A DNA stretch of 64,000 nucleotides from Vanessa cardui (taxonomy: Eukaryota; Arthropoda; Insecta; Lepidoptera; Nymphalidae), in contig NC_061141.1 in assembly GCF_905220365.1 (NCBI RefSeq), forward strand, positions 503,501 through 567,500, given 5' to 3'. The notes under the pieces were generated by a model. The model did no database searches. It had not been told where the DNA came from and was given only the letters and a program-made list of their open reading frames with translations. Of this stretch, positions 44,870-55,800 are shown piece after piece (within the stretch, counting starts at the first letter, position 1; each line of letters begins with the position of its first letter). The position numbers and the translations under genes are program-made.

Positions 44870-45230
44870 GGGGGCGCAAACTACACCTTAGTGCCCCAAG
44901 CCAACCTCACCTGCCCGTGGTGCATCCTGCCGACCAGCAAACGAGGCTCTGGCGACCGACTGATGGCGGTATAACCATCAACATAATAGGCGTAGCTAAA
45001 TACCACAGGCCGGTGACGGGCAGCAGCGTCACCGGTGCGAGAAGCTACGCCCTGCGATCGCCAACCCGCCTGCCCAGCGTGGCGATTATGGGCACAACCT
45101 CCACATACAGCACACACGCAAGCCACGGCCCCCAGTTCCCGGCAGCCCCGCTATTCCTCGTCATGGTGGCGACGATGGTAACGGCGGGACGGGGGGTGCT
45201 AAGAATCACCGGGCTACGGGAGGCCACCAC

Positions 45231-47792
45231 AACCGACTGACCCTTGCGACGTACAACGGACGCACGCTACGGCTTGACTCGCATCTAGCGCAACTTGAGG
45301 TAGAACTTGGGAAAATTAGGTGGCACATATTAGGGCTATGTGAAGTCCGTAGAGAGGGAGAGGACACCGTAACCCTCGAATCAGGCCACCTAATGTACTT
45401 CCGAGAGGGTGACCAACAATCCCAAGGTGGCGTTGGGTTTCTGGTAAATAAGTCCCTAGTTGACAACGTGGTGGAAATCTCCAGTGTGTCGAACAGGGTA
45501 GCGTACCTCATTATAAAGCTCACCGAGAGGTACAGCCTCAAGGTGGTGCAAGCGTACGCACCGACCTCGACACACTCGGACGATGAAGTGGAAGAATTAT
45601 TCGATGACATATCGAGGGCCCTCCACTTCACCTCGAAAACCCACTACAACGTTGTCATGGGGGACTTCAACGCTAAAGTGGGAGTACAGAACTGCAGCGA
45701 ATCGGTAGTAGGACCCCATGGACTTGGAAGCAGGAATCATAGGGGGCAAATGCTTGTCAACTTCCTCGAACGGGAGGGGCTCTTCTTGATGAACTCCTTC
45801 TTCAAGAAGCAGCCGCAAAGGAAGTGGACGTGGCAAAGCCCCGACACTATGACGAAAAACGAGATCGACTTCATAATGACGGACAAGAGGCATATATTCA
45901 GAGACGTCTCAGTGATTAACAGGTTCAATACCGGTAGTGATCACCGACTCCTCCGAGGCTCTCTGAATATCAATTTTAAGGCCGAGCGCGCCCGTCTGAT
46001 GAAGTCCACGCTCCGACCAAAGCTGCTCCAAACCATTGCGGGATCTGAAACATTCCAGTCAATCCTGGAGAACCGATTCGTTGCCGTGGAAACCACAACG
46101 GACGTAAACCAGAACCTCGAAAATGTAGTTCGAATTCTCAGGGAAGAAGGCACGAGATATTGTGGCATGCAGCGTAAGGGCAGGAAGTCGAACCTTTCGG
46201 AAGAGACTTTGGGGCTCATGAAGAAACGACGTGAAAACCCACCTGTCACTTCGTCAGAGAAACGGCAATTAAACCAAGAGATCAGCAGGCGCGTACGACA
46301 CGACCTCCGGTGCTCCAATACTCTTGCAATAAAAAGAGCTATTGAGCAGAATCGGGGGTCTACGGTGTTCGTACAATCTCTTGGAAGGAGCCACCTGACG
46401 AAGTTGACCACAGCAAGTGGAGAAGTCGTTTCTTCTAAGCCGGCAGTACTTTCGGAAGTAGAGGACTTCTACGGCCGGTTATACGCATCGCATGCATCTC
46501 GACCTGATCCCGAAAATGAGGATCCTAGAGCTACATTAACACGCCATTTCTCCGAAGACCTGCCTGAAGTCAGTATTGGCGAAATCGAGACTGCTCTTGG
46601 ACAGCTTAAAAATGGAAAAGCCCCTGGAGAGGACGGCGTTACCACAGAGCTATTAAAAGCGGGAGGTAAACCGGTACTTAGGGAACTTCAGACGCTTTTT
46701 AACTCTGTCCTCTTCGAAGGGAGAACTCCGGAGGCGTGGAGTAGGAGTGTGGTCGTCCTGTTCTTCAAAAAGGGAGACAAAACCCTGCTGAAGAACTATC
46801 GTCCCATATCCCTACTGAGCCATGTCTATAAGCTGTTTTCAAGAGTGGTCACGAACCGTCTTGCGCGAAGATTCGACGAATTCCAACCCCCGGAGCAGGC
46901 CGGGTTTCGGACCGGATACGGCACCATAGACCACATCCATACAGTGCGGCAGATTATACAGAAGTCCCATGAGTATAATCGGCCCCTGTGTCTTGCATTC
47001 GTGGACTATGAGAAGGCCTTTGACTCGGTTGAAATCTGGGCTGTTCTGGAGTCCCTGCAGCGTTGCCAAGTTGATTGGCGATACATCCAAGTAATGAGAT
47101 GTCTCTACGAAGCTGCCACCATGTCCGTCCGAGTACAAAATCAGCAAACAAATCCCATACCATTGTATCGAGGAGTGAGACAAGGGGACGTTATTTCCCC
47201 CAAATTGTTCACTAATGCAATGGAGGATATGTTCAAGACGCTGAACTGGAAAGGACGTGGCATTAACATCAATGGCGAATACATCTCTCACTTGAGATTC
47301 GCAGACGACATCGTCATCGTGGCAGAAACGCTGCAGGACCTACAACAAATGCTGAACGAGCTGGCTGATTCTTCTATGGGTATCGGCCTACGGATGAACT
47401 TGGATAAAACCAAGGTCATGTTCAATGAACATGTTCTACCGGAACCGACTACGATACACGGTACCGTTCTCGAAGTTGTTCAAAAATATGTCTACCTCGG
47501 GCAGACTCTGCGATTAGGTAGAAACAACCTTGAGGACGAGGTGAATAGAAGAATTCAGCTGGGTTGGGCAGCGTTTGGGAAGTTACGTCGAATCCTAACA
47601 TCGTCGATCCCACAGTGCCTTAAGACGAAAGTCTTCAATCAGTGCGTCCTACCCGTCATGACATACGGAGCCGAAACGTGGACACTCACGACAAGGCTGG
47701 TCCACCAACTTAAAGTCGCTCAGCGTGCTATGGAAAGGGCTATGCTCATATTTGTCGTAGAACAGACAACCGTTGGGGAAAACGTGTTCTAG
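45231..47792 (+). pseudogene. RTE ORF2: endonuclease and reverse transcriptase, C-terminus broken
   Basis: The frame is open from at least 45231 (NRLTLATYNGRTL, the usual RTE endonuclease start), with the first in-frame ATG seen at 45393, to 47792. Endonuclease motifs: GLCEVRREG, VVMGDFNAKVG, and FNTGSDHRLL. RT motifs: LKNYRPISLLSHVYKLF, FVDYEKAFDSVE, GVRQGDVISPKLF and LRFADDIVIV. After MERAML at about 47750 an internal deletion of roughly 130 bp has joined out of frame to the HICRRTDNRWGKRVLEW region, which continues in another frame to about 47962. Compare the antisense relative at 25127, which retains the missing segment. Confidence 0.88.
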
Positions 47793-48029
47793 AGTGGAGA
47801 CCGCGTCTCGGCAAACGTAGTGTAGGACGTCCTCAGGCACGGTGGAGTGACGATATACGCAAGGCGGCAGGCAGGAGCTGGATGCGAGTAGCCGGAGAAA
47901 GACCACAGTGGCGTGCACTGGGAGAGGCCTATGTCCAACAGTGGACAAAAATAGGCTGTTGATGATGATGATGATGACGCCTTTCAGTAATGAAGCATAC
48001 GAAAAAGAAGAGAGAGCACAGAAATAGGT

Positions 48030-48893
48030 GTCCCTTCTATTCCATCAGAGTGTCATTTACGTTATGTCGATTGCAATTGAGAACGGAGATGGCCCGGTGG
48101 TTAGAACGCGTACATCGTAACCATTGGTTCAAACTGATTCAAAGCAAGCGTCACCGACTATTCATGTGCTTAATTCGTGTCACAAATAAACAATAAACAC
48201 ATCTCACATCTCGTGTTCGGCGTTGAAGGAAAACATCATTAAAGTTGTTATTGTAGTTTTTGTGTTCTTGATTGTCCTTAATTCAATAAAAACTGTTAAA
48301 CAAGTCTAAACATAAACCAAGCGTATTATTTCATCGAGAAGAATTCGCATCGAGAACATATTATTTGAGTTCCCATACATCAATAGTAATATGAAGACAC
48401 GCATTGTTATTGAATTTTCCACGCGAACTGCAGTTAATTGACATGAGCATACGTTGTCGATGGAAAATATTTATGAATCAATATCAGCCCGATCGGAAAC
48501 GAAATGCGTTGCAGATTGACGTGTAGGTAAGGCTACACATATACATTTTCATCAGCCTTTATTAACGTCAAAATTGAATCATACAAAAGAGCTTAACTAT
48601 AAAGAATTCTTTACTCAAACTCAAAACATAAACGGAATAATGAAATGGCAAACCCATTGAAGTAAAAAATAAAAAAACAATGTTACCAATTAAAAAAGTA
48701 ATAAGGCATAAGTTATCCAGTTAAAGTTCAGCCGTTCCAAATAGCTTTTTTTGCGTTCCAAATAGCATCAGGCAAATCGTTCCACCATTGAAGTTATGCA
48801 CTTGATGAATCTCGTTCTTGGCACTAGCCCCTCCCAACTCACAATTCTAGATCAGTCAGTACTCTTAAAGTATTTCCTTTAGCGTTAAGTACA
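48030..48893. repeat. Copy B backbone with shortened SINE T1
   Basis: 48085-48245 is the T1 SINE matching 16912-17090 (GAGATGGCCCGGTGGTTAGA). The rest matches 17091-17720 with few changes; no gene. Confidence 0.6.
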
Positions 48894-48957
48894 AGGTTAT
48901 AAGCAAACATGATTAACGGTTGTCTGGTGCTGGGATAGAAGAACTATTGAGTTCTTG

Positions 48958-49085
48958 CCAGTTCTTGGGTAGAATCTACATTTCGCACCGGTAGTAGCTA
49001 TACGCTTAATATAGTTCTATAAAATGTCAATTCAAAAGTGCTTGTAAATCGACTTAAATAAAGTAAATTTGTATGTTCAATTATT
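48958..49085 (+). mobile_element. LINE X 3' end, diverged, copy B
   Basis: Counterpart of 18016-18145. Confidence 0.55.
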
Positions 49086-49210
49086 TAAACACAATAAGCA
49101 CCATTGCCTGGGATTTATTGTGCAATATTTGATTACGACTCATGTTTTCCAGTCGCAATGGCTTCCACCCCCTTAATAAATTATTTTATAAACCATCTCA
49201 CCTATAAAAG

Positions 49211-49490
49211 AAGCGAGATGGCCCAGTAGTTAGAACGCGTGCATCTTAACCGATGATTTTGGGTTCAAACCCGGGCAAACACGACTGTATAAAGAAAATT
49301 CATATGCTTACTTTGTGTTTATAATTCATCTCGTTCTTCTCGCGGAGGAAACCTACATCTGTCCAATTTCATAGAAATTCTGCTACTAGTCACCAACCCG
49401 CATTGGAACAGCGTGGTGGAATATGTTCCAAACCTGCTTCTCAAAGAAAAAGGAGACCTTTAGCCCAAAAGTGGGAAATATACAGACTGT
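49211..49490 (+). repeat. tRNA-derived SINE T1, copy B (head kept)
   Basis: GAGATGGCCCAGTAGTTAGA and GGGTTCAAACCCGGGC are present, with a shortened CTCGTTCTTCTCGCGGAGGA region. Copy A has lost the head. Confidence 0.8.
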
Positions 49491-50490
49491 TGTCGTCACA
49501 CCTATTAGCGGCCTCGGAAACAGTTTAGTCAACTTTGTCCATTAAATATTCTGTGATTGATTGCTAAAATTTGTGATTGTAAATATAATCCTTACAGCAA
49601 TTCAAGCAAACTTTAAAGAAAGACTGAGTACTACTAATGTTTTAATTAATTCGATTTTGATTATTTTGTAAATGAAATTTAGTCATTATATACTTTATTT
49701 AATTGGGTTCTAAGAAGGATTTTTTGCGAATTCCTGTAAAATGGGTATATTTAATAGAAAGTTCTTACCAGTTTGGGCTGTAGGTTGTATTGAGAAGAAC
49801 CGGGAAGGAGGTCATGATTTGTTTCATAGAATGAGTAAAATTGTCATCATTCCTAAAATATTCGTATAGTTATTTCCCGTTTGAACATTAACGAATACTA
49901 TCTCCAAATTTTTCTTCTCATGTATGTAGAAGAATCCTGTAAAATTAAAATAAGTTTTACTTATTATTTTTTTAATATTAGATTGATTTATTGATGCATG
50001 TAAGTTGATCAATGTTATTTTTGTTCCCAACAAAATTCAGAATAAACTTCATGTGAAATTAAATACTTGGCGTAAAAAAATATCTTTTCATCTCGTGTTT
50101 ACACTGTGTCACTGAAAATATCAAATTCATCGAGTTTATTGCTTATATAGCGGATGTGTAAATAATAATAATGGTTTTAAGAAAATACAAACTTTATTAT
50201 ACGATTAGTATACAATTAAAATAAACTAACAATTAAATCACCCATTTAATTGTTAGTTTATTTTAAATCACCTTTACATAGTATAAAACAAAGTAGCTTT
50301 TTATATTCCTATGTCTCTTTGTACGCTTAAATCTTTAAAACTACGCAACGGATTTTGATGCGTTTTTTTTTTAATAGATAAAGTGATTCGAGGGGAAGGT
50401 TTGTGTATAATATATGAACAATATAGTAAAGAAACACTGATAATTTTCGAAGTTTGGAATGTGCTGTCGTAAATTACCAAATTATGTAGT
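49491..50490. other. Copy B backbone including a Helitron-like 3' block
   Basis: Counterpart of 18461-19340. The Helitron-like block starts at about 50275 and is interrupted by the next SINE. A small inverted repeat (TTAAATCACCCATTTAATTG) is at 50234-50270. No gene. Confidence 0.45.
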
Positions 50491-50494
50491 ATAT

Positions 50495-50738
50495 GACGAC
50501 CTCTGTGGTCGAGTGGTGTGTACACCGGTTTTCATGGGTACACCACTCCGAGGTCTCGGGTTCGATTCCCGGCCGATTCAATGTAGATTATCATTTGTTT
50601 TCTATGTTGTCTTGGGTCTGGGTGTTTGTGGTACCGTCGTTACTTCTGATGTTCCATAACACAAGTGCTTTGGCTACTTACATTGGGATCAGAGTAATGT
50701 ATGTGATGTTGTCTCATATTTATATTTATTTATATTTA
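50495..50738 (+). repeat. tRNA-derived SINE T2, private to copy B
   Basis: Intact head (GTGGTCGAGTGGTGTGTACA), a perfect-looking box B (GGGTTCGATTCCC) and body. It splits the Helitron-like block that is continuous in copy A at about 19335. Confidence 0.88.
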
Positions 50739-51141
50739 GTATCATTATTGCACCCATGCGAAGCCTTGGCGGGTTGCTAGTTATAGATAATACATAACAG
50801 CCTGGAATCACAGTCGTCTCGTTCACCGTAACGGACAGTTGACGCACACAGGGCTATTTTTAACCTATTGGAGAACCTGGGAATACTGGGAATATAACTA
50901 GATAAACAAGGTTATATATTTAATTTTAACAATGACATAATACGCCTAATAATAATATATTATACTTTTTTATTTGATCTAAGGAGACCCCTATCGCTCG
51001 CGGGGCCTAGGGCACTTACCCAAAGTGCAAAATGGGAAAGAGGGGTCTGGACACAGTGACAGTGACTTCGAGAATCGAAATGCATTCGTTATACGTATAA
51101 GTTGTGATGCTGTTGTCTTAGATTTTCGCGATTATTACACA
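50739..51141. other. Copy B backbone; no recognisable gene
   Basis: Counterpart of 19345-19736, including the end of the Helitron-like block (GCGAAGCCTTGGCGGGTTGC). Confidence 0.45.
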
Positions 51142-51290
51142 TTGAAATAAAACTAGTTTTAACGGATTTAAATCGCGGGTAGACTGCCCGGGACCCGTGA
51201 CCACGAACGATGTAAAGTGCTCGAAACGTCGGGATGATAAAAATAATTAATATACGCGATTTAAATCCGTTAAAACTAGTTTTATTTCAA
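51142..51290. repeat. Palindromic element, complete in copy B
   Basis: Arms of 36 bp: TTGAAATAAAACTAGTTTTA then ACGGATTTAAATCGCG (51142-51177), and the exact reverse complement at 51255-51290. The 77-bp spacer holds GCCCGGGACCCGTGACCACG and a CGAAACGTCGGGATGAT motif. Copy A keeps only the left arm. Confidence 0.8.
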
Positions 51291-52085
51291 AGTTATGATG
51301 CTATTGTAAATCGATTGTCGCGTTACTGTAAATATTCCTAATGTACTGAATTTAACTCGAAGTGAGTCTCTAGCTCCAAGATCTTATGTCCAATTCGTAA
51401 TTAATGAATACCGTTTATGTGTCCAAAGAGTAACCCCAGACATAATATTACAAAGTATCAACGTCACTTACTTGTCTAACTTTTGCAATCGCGTTCATTA
51501 ATTTCCGATAAATTGTTATTTAATTTCCTAAATTTTCTTGTCTCGCAATGGTTACCGATGTGAACGCTGAATTGGTATATTAAAAATACATTCTAAGTGG
51601 TTTACATTATATATCAAACGAAATTTATTTTTAGAACGAATATCATGTTTACTGTATCTATTTTTAATTAATATTTACTTATTTACCTACATGATGTTTG
51701 ATTACATCCTACTCAACATCTTCAATACAAATATAGCAACTTATAAAACCAAGTTTACGAATCCACAACTTCATATTTTATAAGGCAAAGTACTTCTGTC
51801 TATATTGAAATCTAATTATGATATAAGAGCAGATACATTTTAATTCGTTCATTTTGCATTAAAAATGTTCAATGTCTTCCCGCATTACGTTATATTACGT
51901 TACAATGTATAAGTCGCAGCCAAGTTGCTTAATTAACTTTTTAATGAAAAGCCTAGCCATACTGCTCAAGACCGCCTTTCAAGCAACGAGAAGCCTGAAT
52001 GAATGAATGAATGAAATCAATGCGTCTTCCATTCATACTAAGATATTAAAAAATAAAAACGATTATTTAAATAAAAATAATTATT
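51291..52085. other. Segment absent from copy A; no recognisable gene
   Basis: About 800 bp of AT-rich sequence with no counterpart in copy A, bounded on the left by the palindrome arm and on the right by AATAATTATTTGTCCAGTAA. It includes a GAATGAATGAATGAA run near 51998-52012. Either copy A lost it or copy B gained it. Confidence 0.5.
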
Positions 52086-52318
52086 TGTCCAGTAAATGAG
52101 CTAAGCTATTAATGGCTATTTAAGCAAGTTGCCTGTGACATATGAAAGAAGCTTTAATTTAATGTTGTAAAATATCAAATTACCACCGGTTCGGAAATGG
52201 AAACACCCTGACCTGAGAAGAACCGGCGAAAGAAATTCAGCGTCATTCTTTTAACTAGTTTCTATGACAGCTTTGCCCGCGTGTGATTTTGAAGGTCAAA
52301 TATTAGGTATCCTTTTTT

Positions 52319-52608
52319 TATGGACTAAGTTTGCGGACTAGCATATGGGCCACCTGATGGTAAGTGGTCACCGTCACCCATAGACAATGACGCTGAAAGA
52401 AATATTAACTATTCCTTACATCGTCAATGCGCCACCAACCTTGGGAACTAAGATGCTATGTCCCTTGTGCCTGTAGTTACACTGGCTTACTCACCCTTCA
52501 AACCGGAGCACAACAATAATGGGTACTGTTGTTTAGCGGTAGAATATCTGATGAGTGGGTAGTACCTACCCAGGCGGGCTTGCGCAAAGCCCTACCACCA
52601 AGTAAATC
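52319..52608 (-). repeat. SINE M (minus strand), upstream of exon 1 copy B
   Basis: Twin of 20079-20368, 180 bp upstream of the copy B signal-peptide exon. Confidence 0.85.
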
Positions 52609-52709
52609 CTGTTCTTATCTTCCAATGATGTGGGTTGATTAGTTATGAAACAGCGTAACAGACTCTCTTCAACATTTATGATAATAGGATTTAATCAATT
52701 ATCGTATGG

Positions 52710-52790
52710 AAGATTATATTGATTGCAGCCTCGCCGTGACGAACTCGATTCCAGCCGTGTCATTGTCTGAACATACCAACACACTCCACA
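52710..52790 (+). promoter_or_regulatory. Putative promoter/5' UTR before exon 1, copy B
   Basis: Identical to 20470-20550, including GATTATATT and the ATG context. This copy is the closer of the two to the downstream exons, so it is the more likely working promoter. Confidence 0.38.
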
Positions 52791-52832
52791 ATGAAGCGGC
52801 AGTTCCTCCTTCTCATTTTTATATTCACTGAG
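52791..52832 (+). CDS. Exon 1 (copy B): signal-peptide exon
   Basis: Same 42 nt as copy A (14 codons, MKRQFLLLIFIFTE), ending GAG|GTAAGT. It lies 5.9 kb upstream of exon 2. Over about 680 bp around it I count only about three substitutions between copies until 53365, fewer than in other parts of the duplication, which may reflect gene conversion or constraint. Confidence 0.65.
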
Positions 52833-55800
52833 GTAAGTAATAGTGACGACGTAAATAACTAATATGAGTAATCGGAAAAATATTCGATAGATGTTTCATC
52901 GATTCGATACGATTTTTTTTCATGTATGTTATGCAGATTACAACGTTCAATACTGAGCGAGGTCTAATACGCCTCGTATGTCGCCCTTGCAGTGCAGCTA
53001 ATAATAACATAGATTTCTCTGTTGTTAAGTACAGGCTGTTACATTTATTTGATCAACAACATGGAATTTTAGTTTCTTAATCATTACGGGGTCTAATAAG
53101 CCCTGTACCAGTATTATGATTGTTTTCATACGAGGTCTTAGACGCCTCGTACCACAGGAATAGGATAAATAAAAAAAATTACGCCATAGCTATCTAAGAA
53201 ATATTATATGCCAATATGCACCCAACGTTGGGTTCCAATATTTTCTGTCCCTTGCGCCTGTACGGGTACATAACAACATTAAATATTGTTGTTTGATGGT
53301 AGAATATAATATAGTGAGTCAATGGTACCCACACAAATGACTTAGCACAAGATTTTACCACCAAGTTGTTAGAAATTAATGACGTAAATTTTTAGTTAAT
53401 TTTATAAAAATGATCCAATGCACCGCCTTCTACATGATACAGGACACAAGATGTTATCCTGCGCCAACACTGAGTATTGAAGATTACTATCTATACTAAT
53501 ATTATAAATGTGAAAGTAATTCTGCCTGTCTGTCTGTCGCTATTTCACGACCAAACAATTGAAACGAATTTGATGACTTTTATCGTGAAGCAAACTTGAA
53601 CTCAAAGAAAGGACATTTTTGCCAACACTCTAAAACGCGATCGAAGCCCAGGGCTACTACAGCTTTGTTATATCTGTGGCACTTATCCAATGTAGCTTAT
53701 GTATAACACTACCAACAGTATACAGCACTACTAATATCATTGCAGGAATTCCATTGCTGGATGATATAATAGCTATATTGGGCAGGTTTACAATTGAAAC
53801 CATATAAGAATTGAGACCGCAATCGGTTGTATTATAAAACAAACGCAAACCAAAATAGAATGAGTATTTGGTCCACCCATATATACAATTCGTACACTGA
53901 ATAAATATTACAGAAATATTTATGGAATTCGTGTTTCCAAAAATCAGTTACCACTTTGTCACACTTTACAAAAGCCTGCAATATAGCCCTTATCGCGTAA
54001 GGAATAAGGTTCTCAATCGAATCCCTGTAAAGGCCTCCGTTGTGAAATTGCAATCTGAAATCAAATCTGTCTCCTTCCATATAATAACTTCTCCGATATA
54101 TTACAAATTGGATTGTAAATTTCGAATTGATGAATATCTGACGATAGAGAGCTCTGTACGCCAATCTTGGTACAGGTGTGCTCTGACATCATTCTGTCGA
54201 GACAGCTTGCTATCAATTCACTATCAAACTAAAACTCAAATACCTTTATTCAGTATAGATTATACTATCATATTGATTTTTGTACGGAAAAGAAAATACC
54301 CAAATAAAGAAAATACCCGTGAAGAACCGGCGAAAAAAATTCAGCGGGTCTTTTTGTGTAATTCTATTATTTACAACTTCATATTGCATATATGAAAAAA
54401 TAAATATCAAAATCGGTTCATAAAGCGCGAAGTAATCAGCGAACAAACATAAAAAAATACGGTCGAATTGAGAATACTCCTTTCTTGAAGTCGCTTAAAA
54501 AGGAGTACCCGGGAGACGATATAGGTGTGATGCAGAATAACCTTTCGCATATAAACGCGACATTTAGTGTTGCCACAGGAAATAAATTATTACCTTAAAT
54601 ATCTGACATAAATTTATTCATTAATCGTTTTAAAGTTAAAATAAATTAAACTTATTAGGTATATCTTACAATGTTACATTTTTGTTAATAATTATGATTA
54701 GGTTAAGACGTTGATTGTTTTCTTTTAGCGCATACTATGTTCTTCTTAGTAGTAAGTCTAAAGTCTTCTATAGTTAGGAGAAAGACTACTGTGGCGTGCA
54801 CTTGGAGAGGCCTACGTATAGCAGTGGACGGGTACGGGCTGATGATGATGGTGATGTGTTCTTCTTCAAGTAATTGTGACACTTAGAATATAATATTTCG
54901 TTTATCATATTATATTACTATAATCAGTGTACACATTGTTGAAGAACCAAATAAAATAAATAAATGTTATACCTCTGTAACTAAGGATTGAAGGGTCAAT
55001 AGCGCATTGTTTTACGGGCAACATAGAGATGTAAAAAGTTTCAGGATCGAACCTGACCCCTTGGGCTATTGTAAGAGTGGGGACTCTTAAAACAAGTGTT
55101 AAGCTTAAAATGAGGCGTAAATAGAAATATTAGTAATTCCTTAAATAAGTTAGGCCTTGGTACTGTTGTTTTTTTTTTAAAAAGAGAAGAGAGAGAGTAT
55201 AGCTATTATTATATTATTTCTGAGTCTGGTAGGGAGTAATTATTGTTTTCTTTATCAATAAATAGCACCCACGTGTATCTGGAACTTGTCGCTTATAGGT
55301 CATAAGGGAATGTGGAGTTAGTATTCGTGTATATATATATAAATTTATGCAATTTATTCGTATATAATAACTACTCAAAAAAAGGTTTTGTAAAAACGTA
55401 TTGCCTAATTTTGTATTAGAGCTTAACGGTTTCTGCTATAAACCGAATTTTATTTAATGTTTTGAAAAAATATTGACTGCCGGTAACTAACGGTAACCGG
55501 TGATTTGATTAAATCAGTTTTGAGCGTTGAGGGTAACAAAAAAAGTTATCAGATCATTAGGGAGTATTATTTTGGGCATATCTTGTTAAGTTTACGCGGT
55601 ATAAAATGCTGAATTCAAAACTATCTACGTAACGTTTTCATATAACACTGGATTTACCAGACTTCATATGTATAAAATAAGCAATCAGTCTCGTGGCACC
55701 TTATAATCGATGAGATAGAAACACACACCGATCTTATTCGACCTAATCACGCAGTATTGTGCTAATGTACGTACAACACGCCACTTTTTTCATGATATCT

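Larger units (their letters stand above)
44564..48019 (+). mobile_element. Near-full-length RTE LINE, private to copy B
   Basis: Inserted between two AGAAATAG words (44556-44563 and 48020-48027) where copy A is continuous at about 16855. It has a GC-rich 5' part, an EN-RT ORF (45231-47792) and an ATGATGATGATGATGATG terminus at 47960-47977. About 40 bases of extra sequence lie between that tail and the right repeat. The 5' part (44600-44870) is the tail-coding end of another LINE, so the insertion is composite. Confidence 0.85.

Noticed and set aside
44803..45240. 145-codon frame upstream of the RTE ORF, and overlapping antisense frames
   Set aside because: GC-rich RTE 5' region gives long chance frames on both strands; the endonuclease frame runs through the same DNA in another phase.
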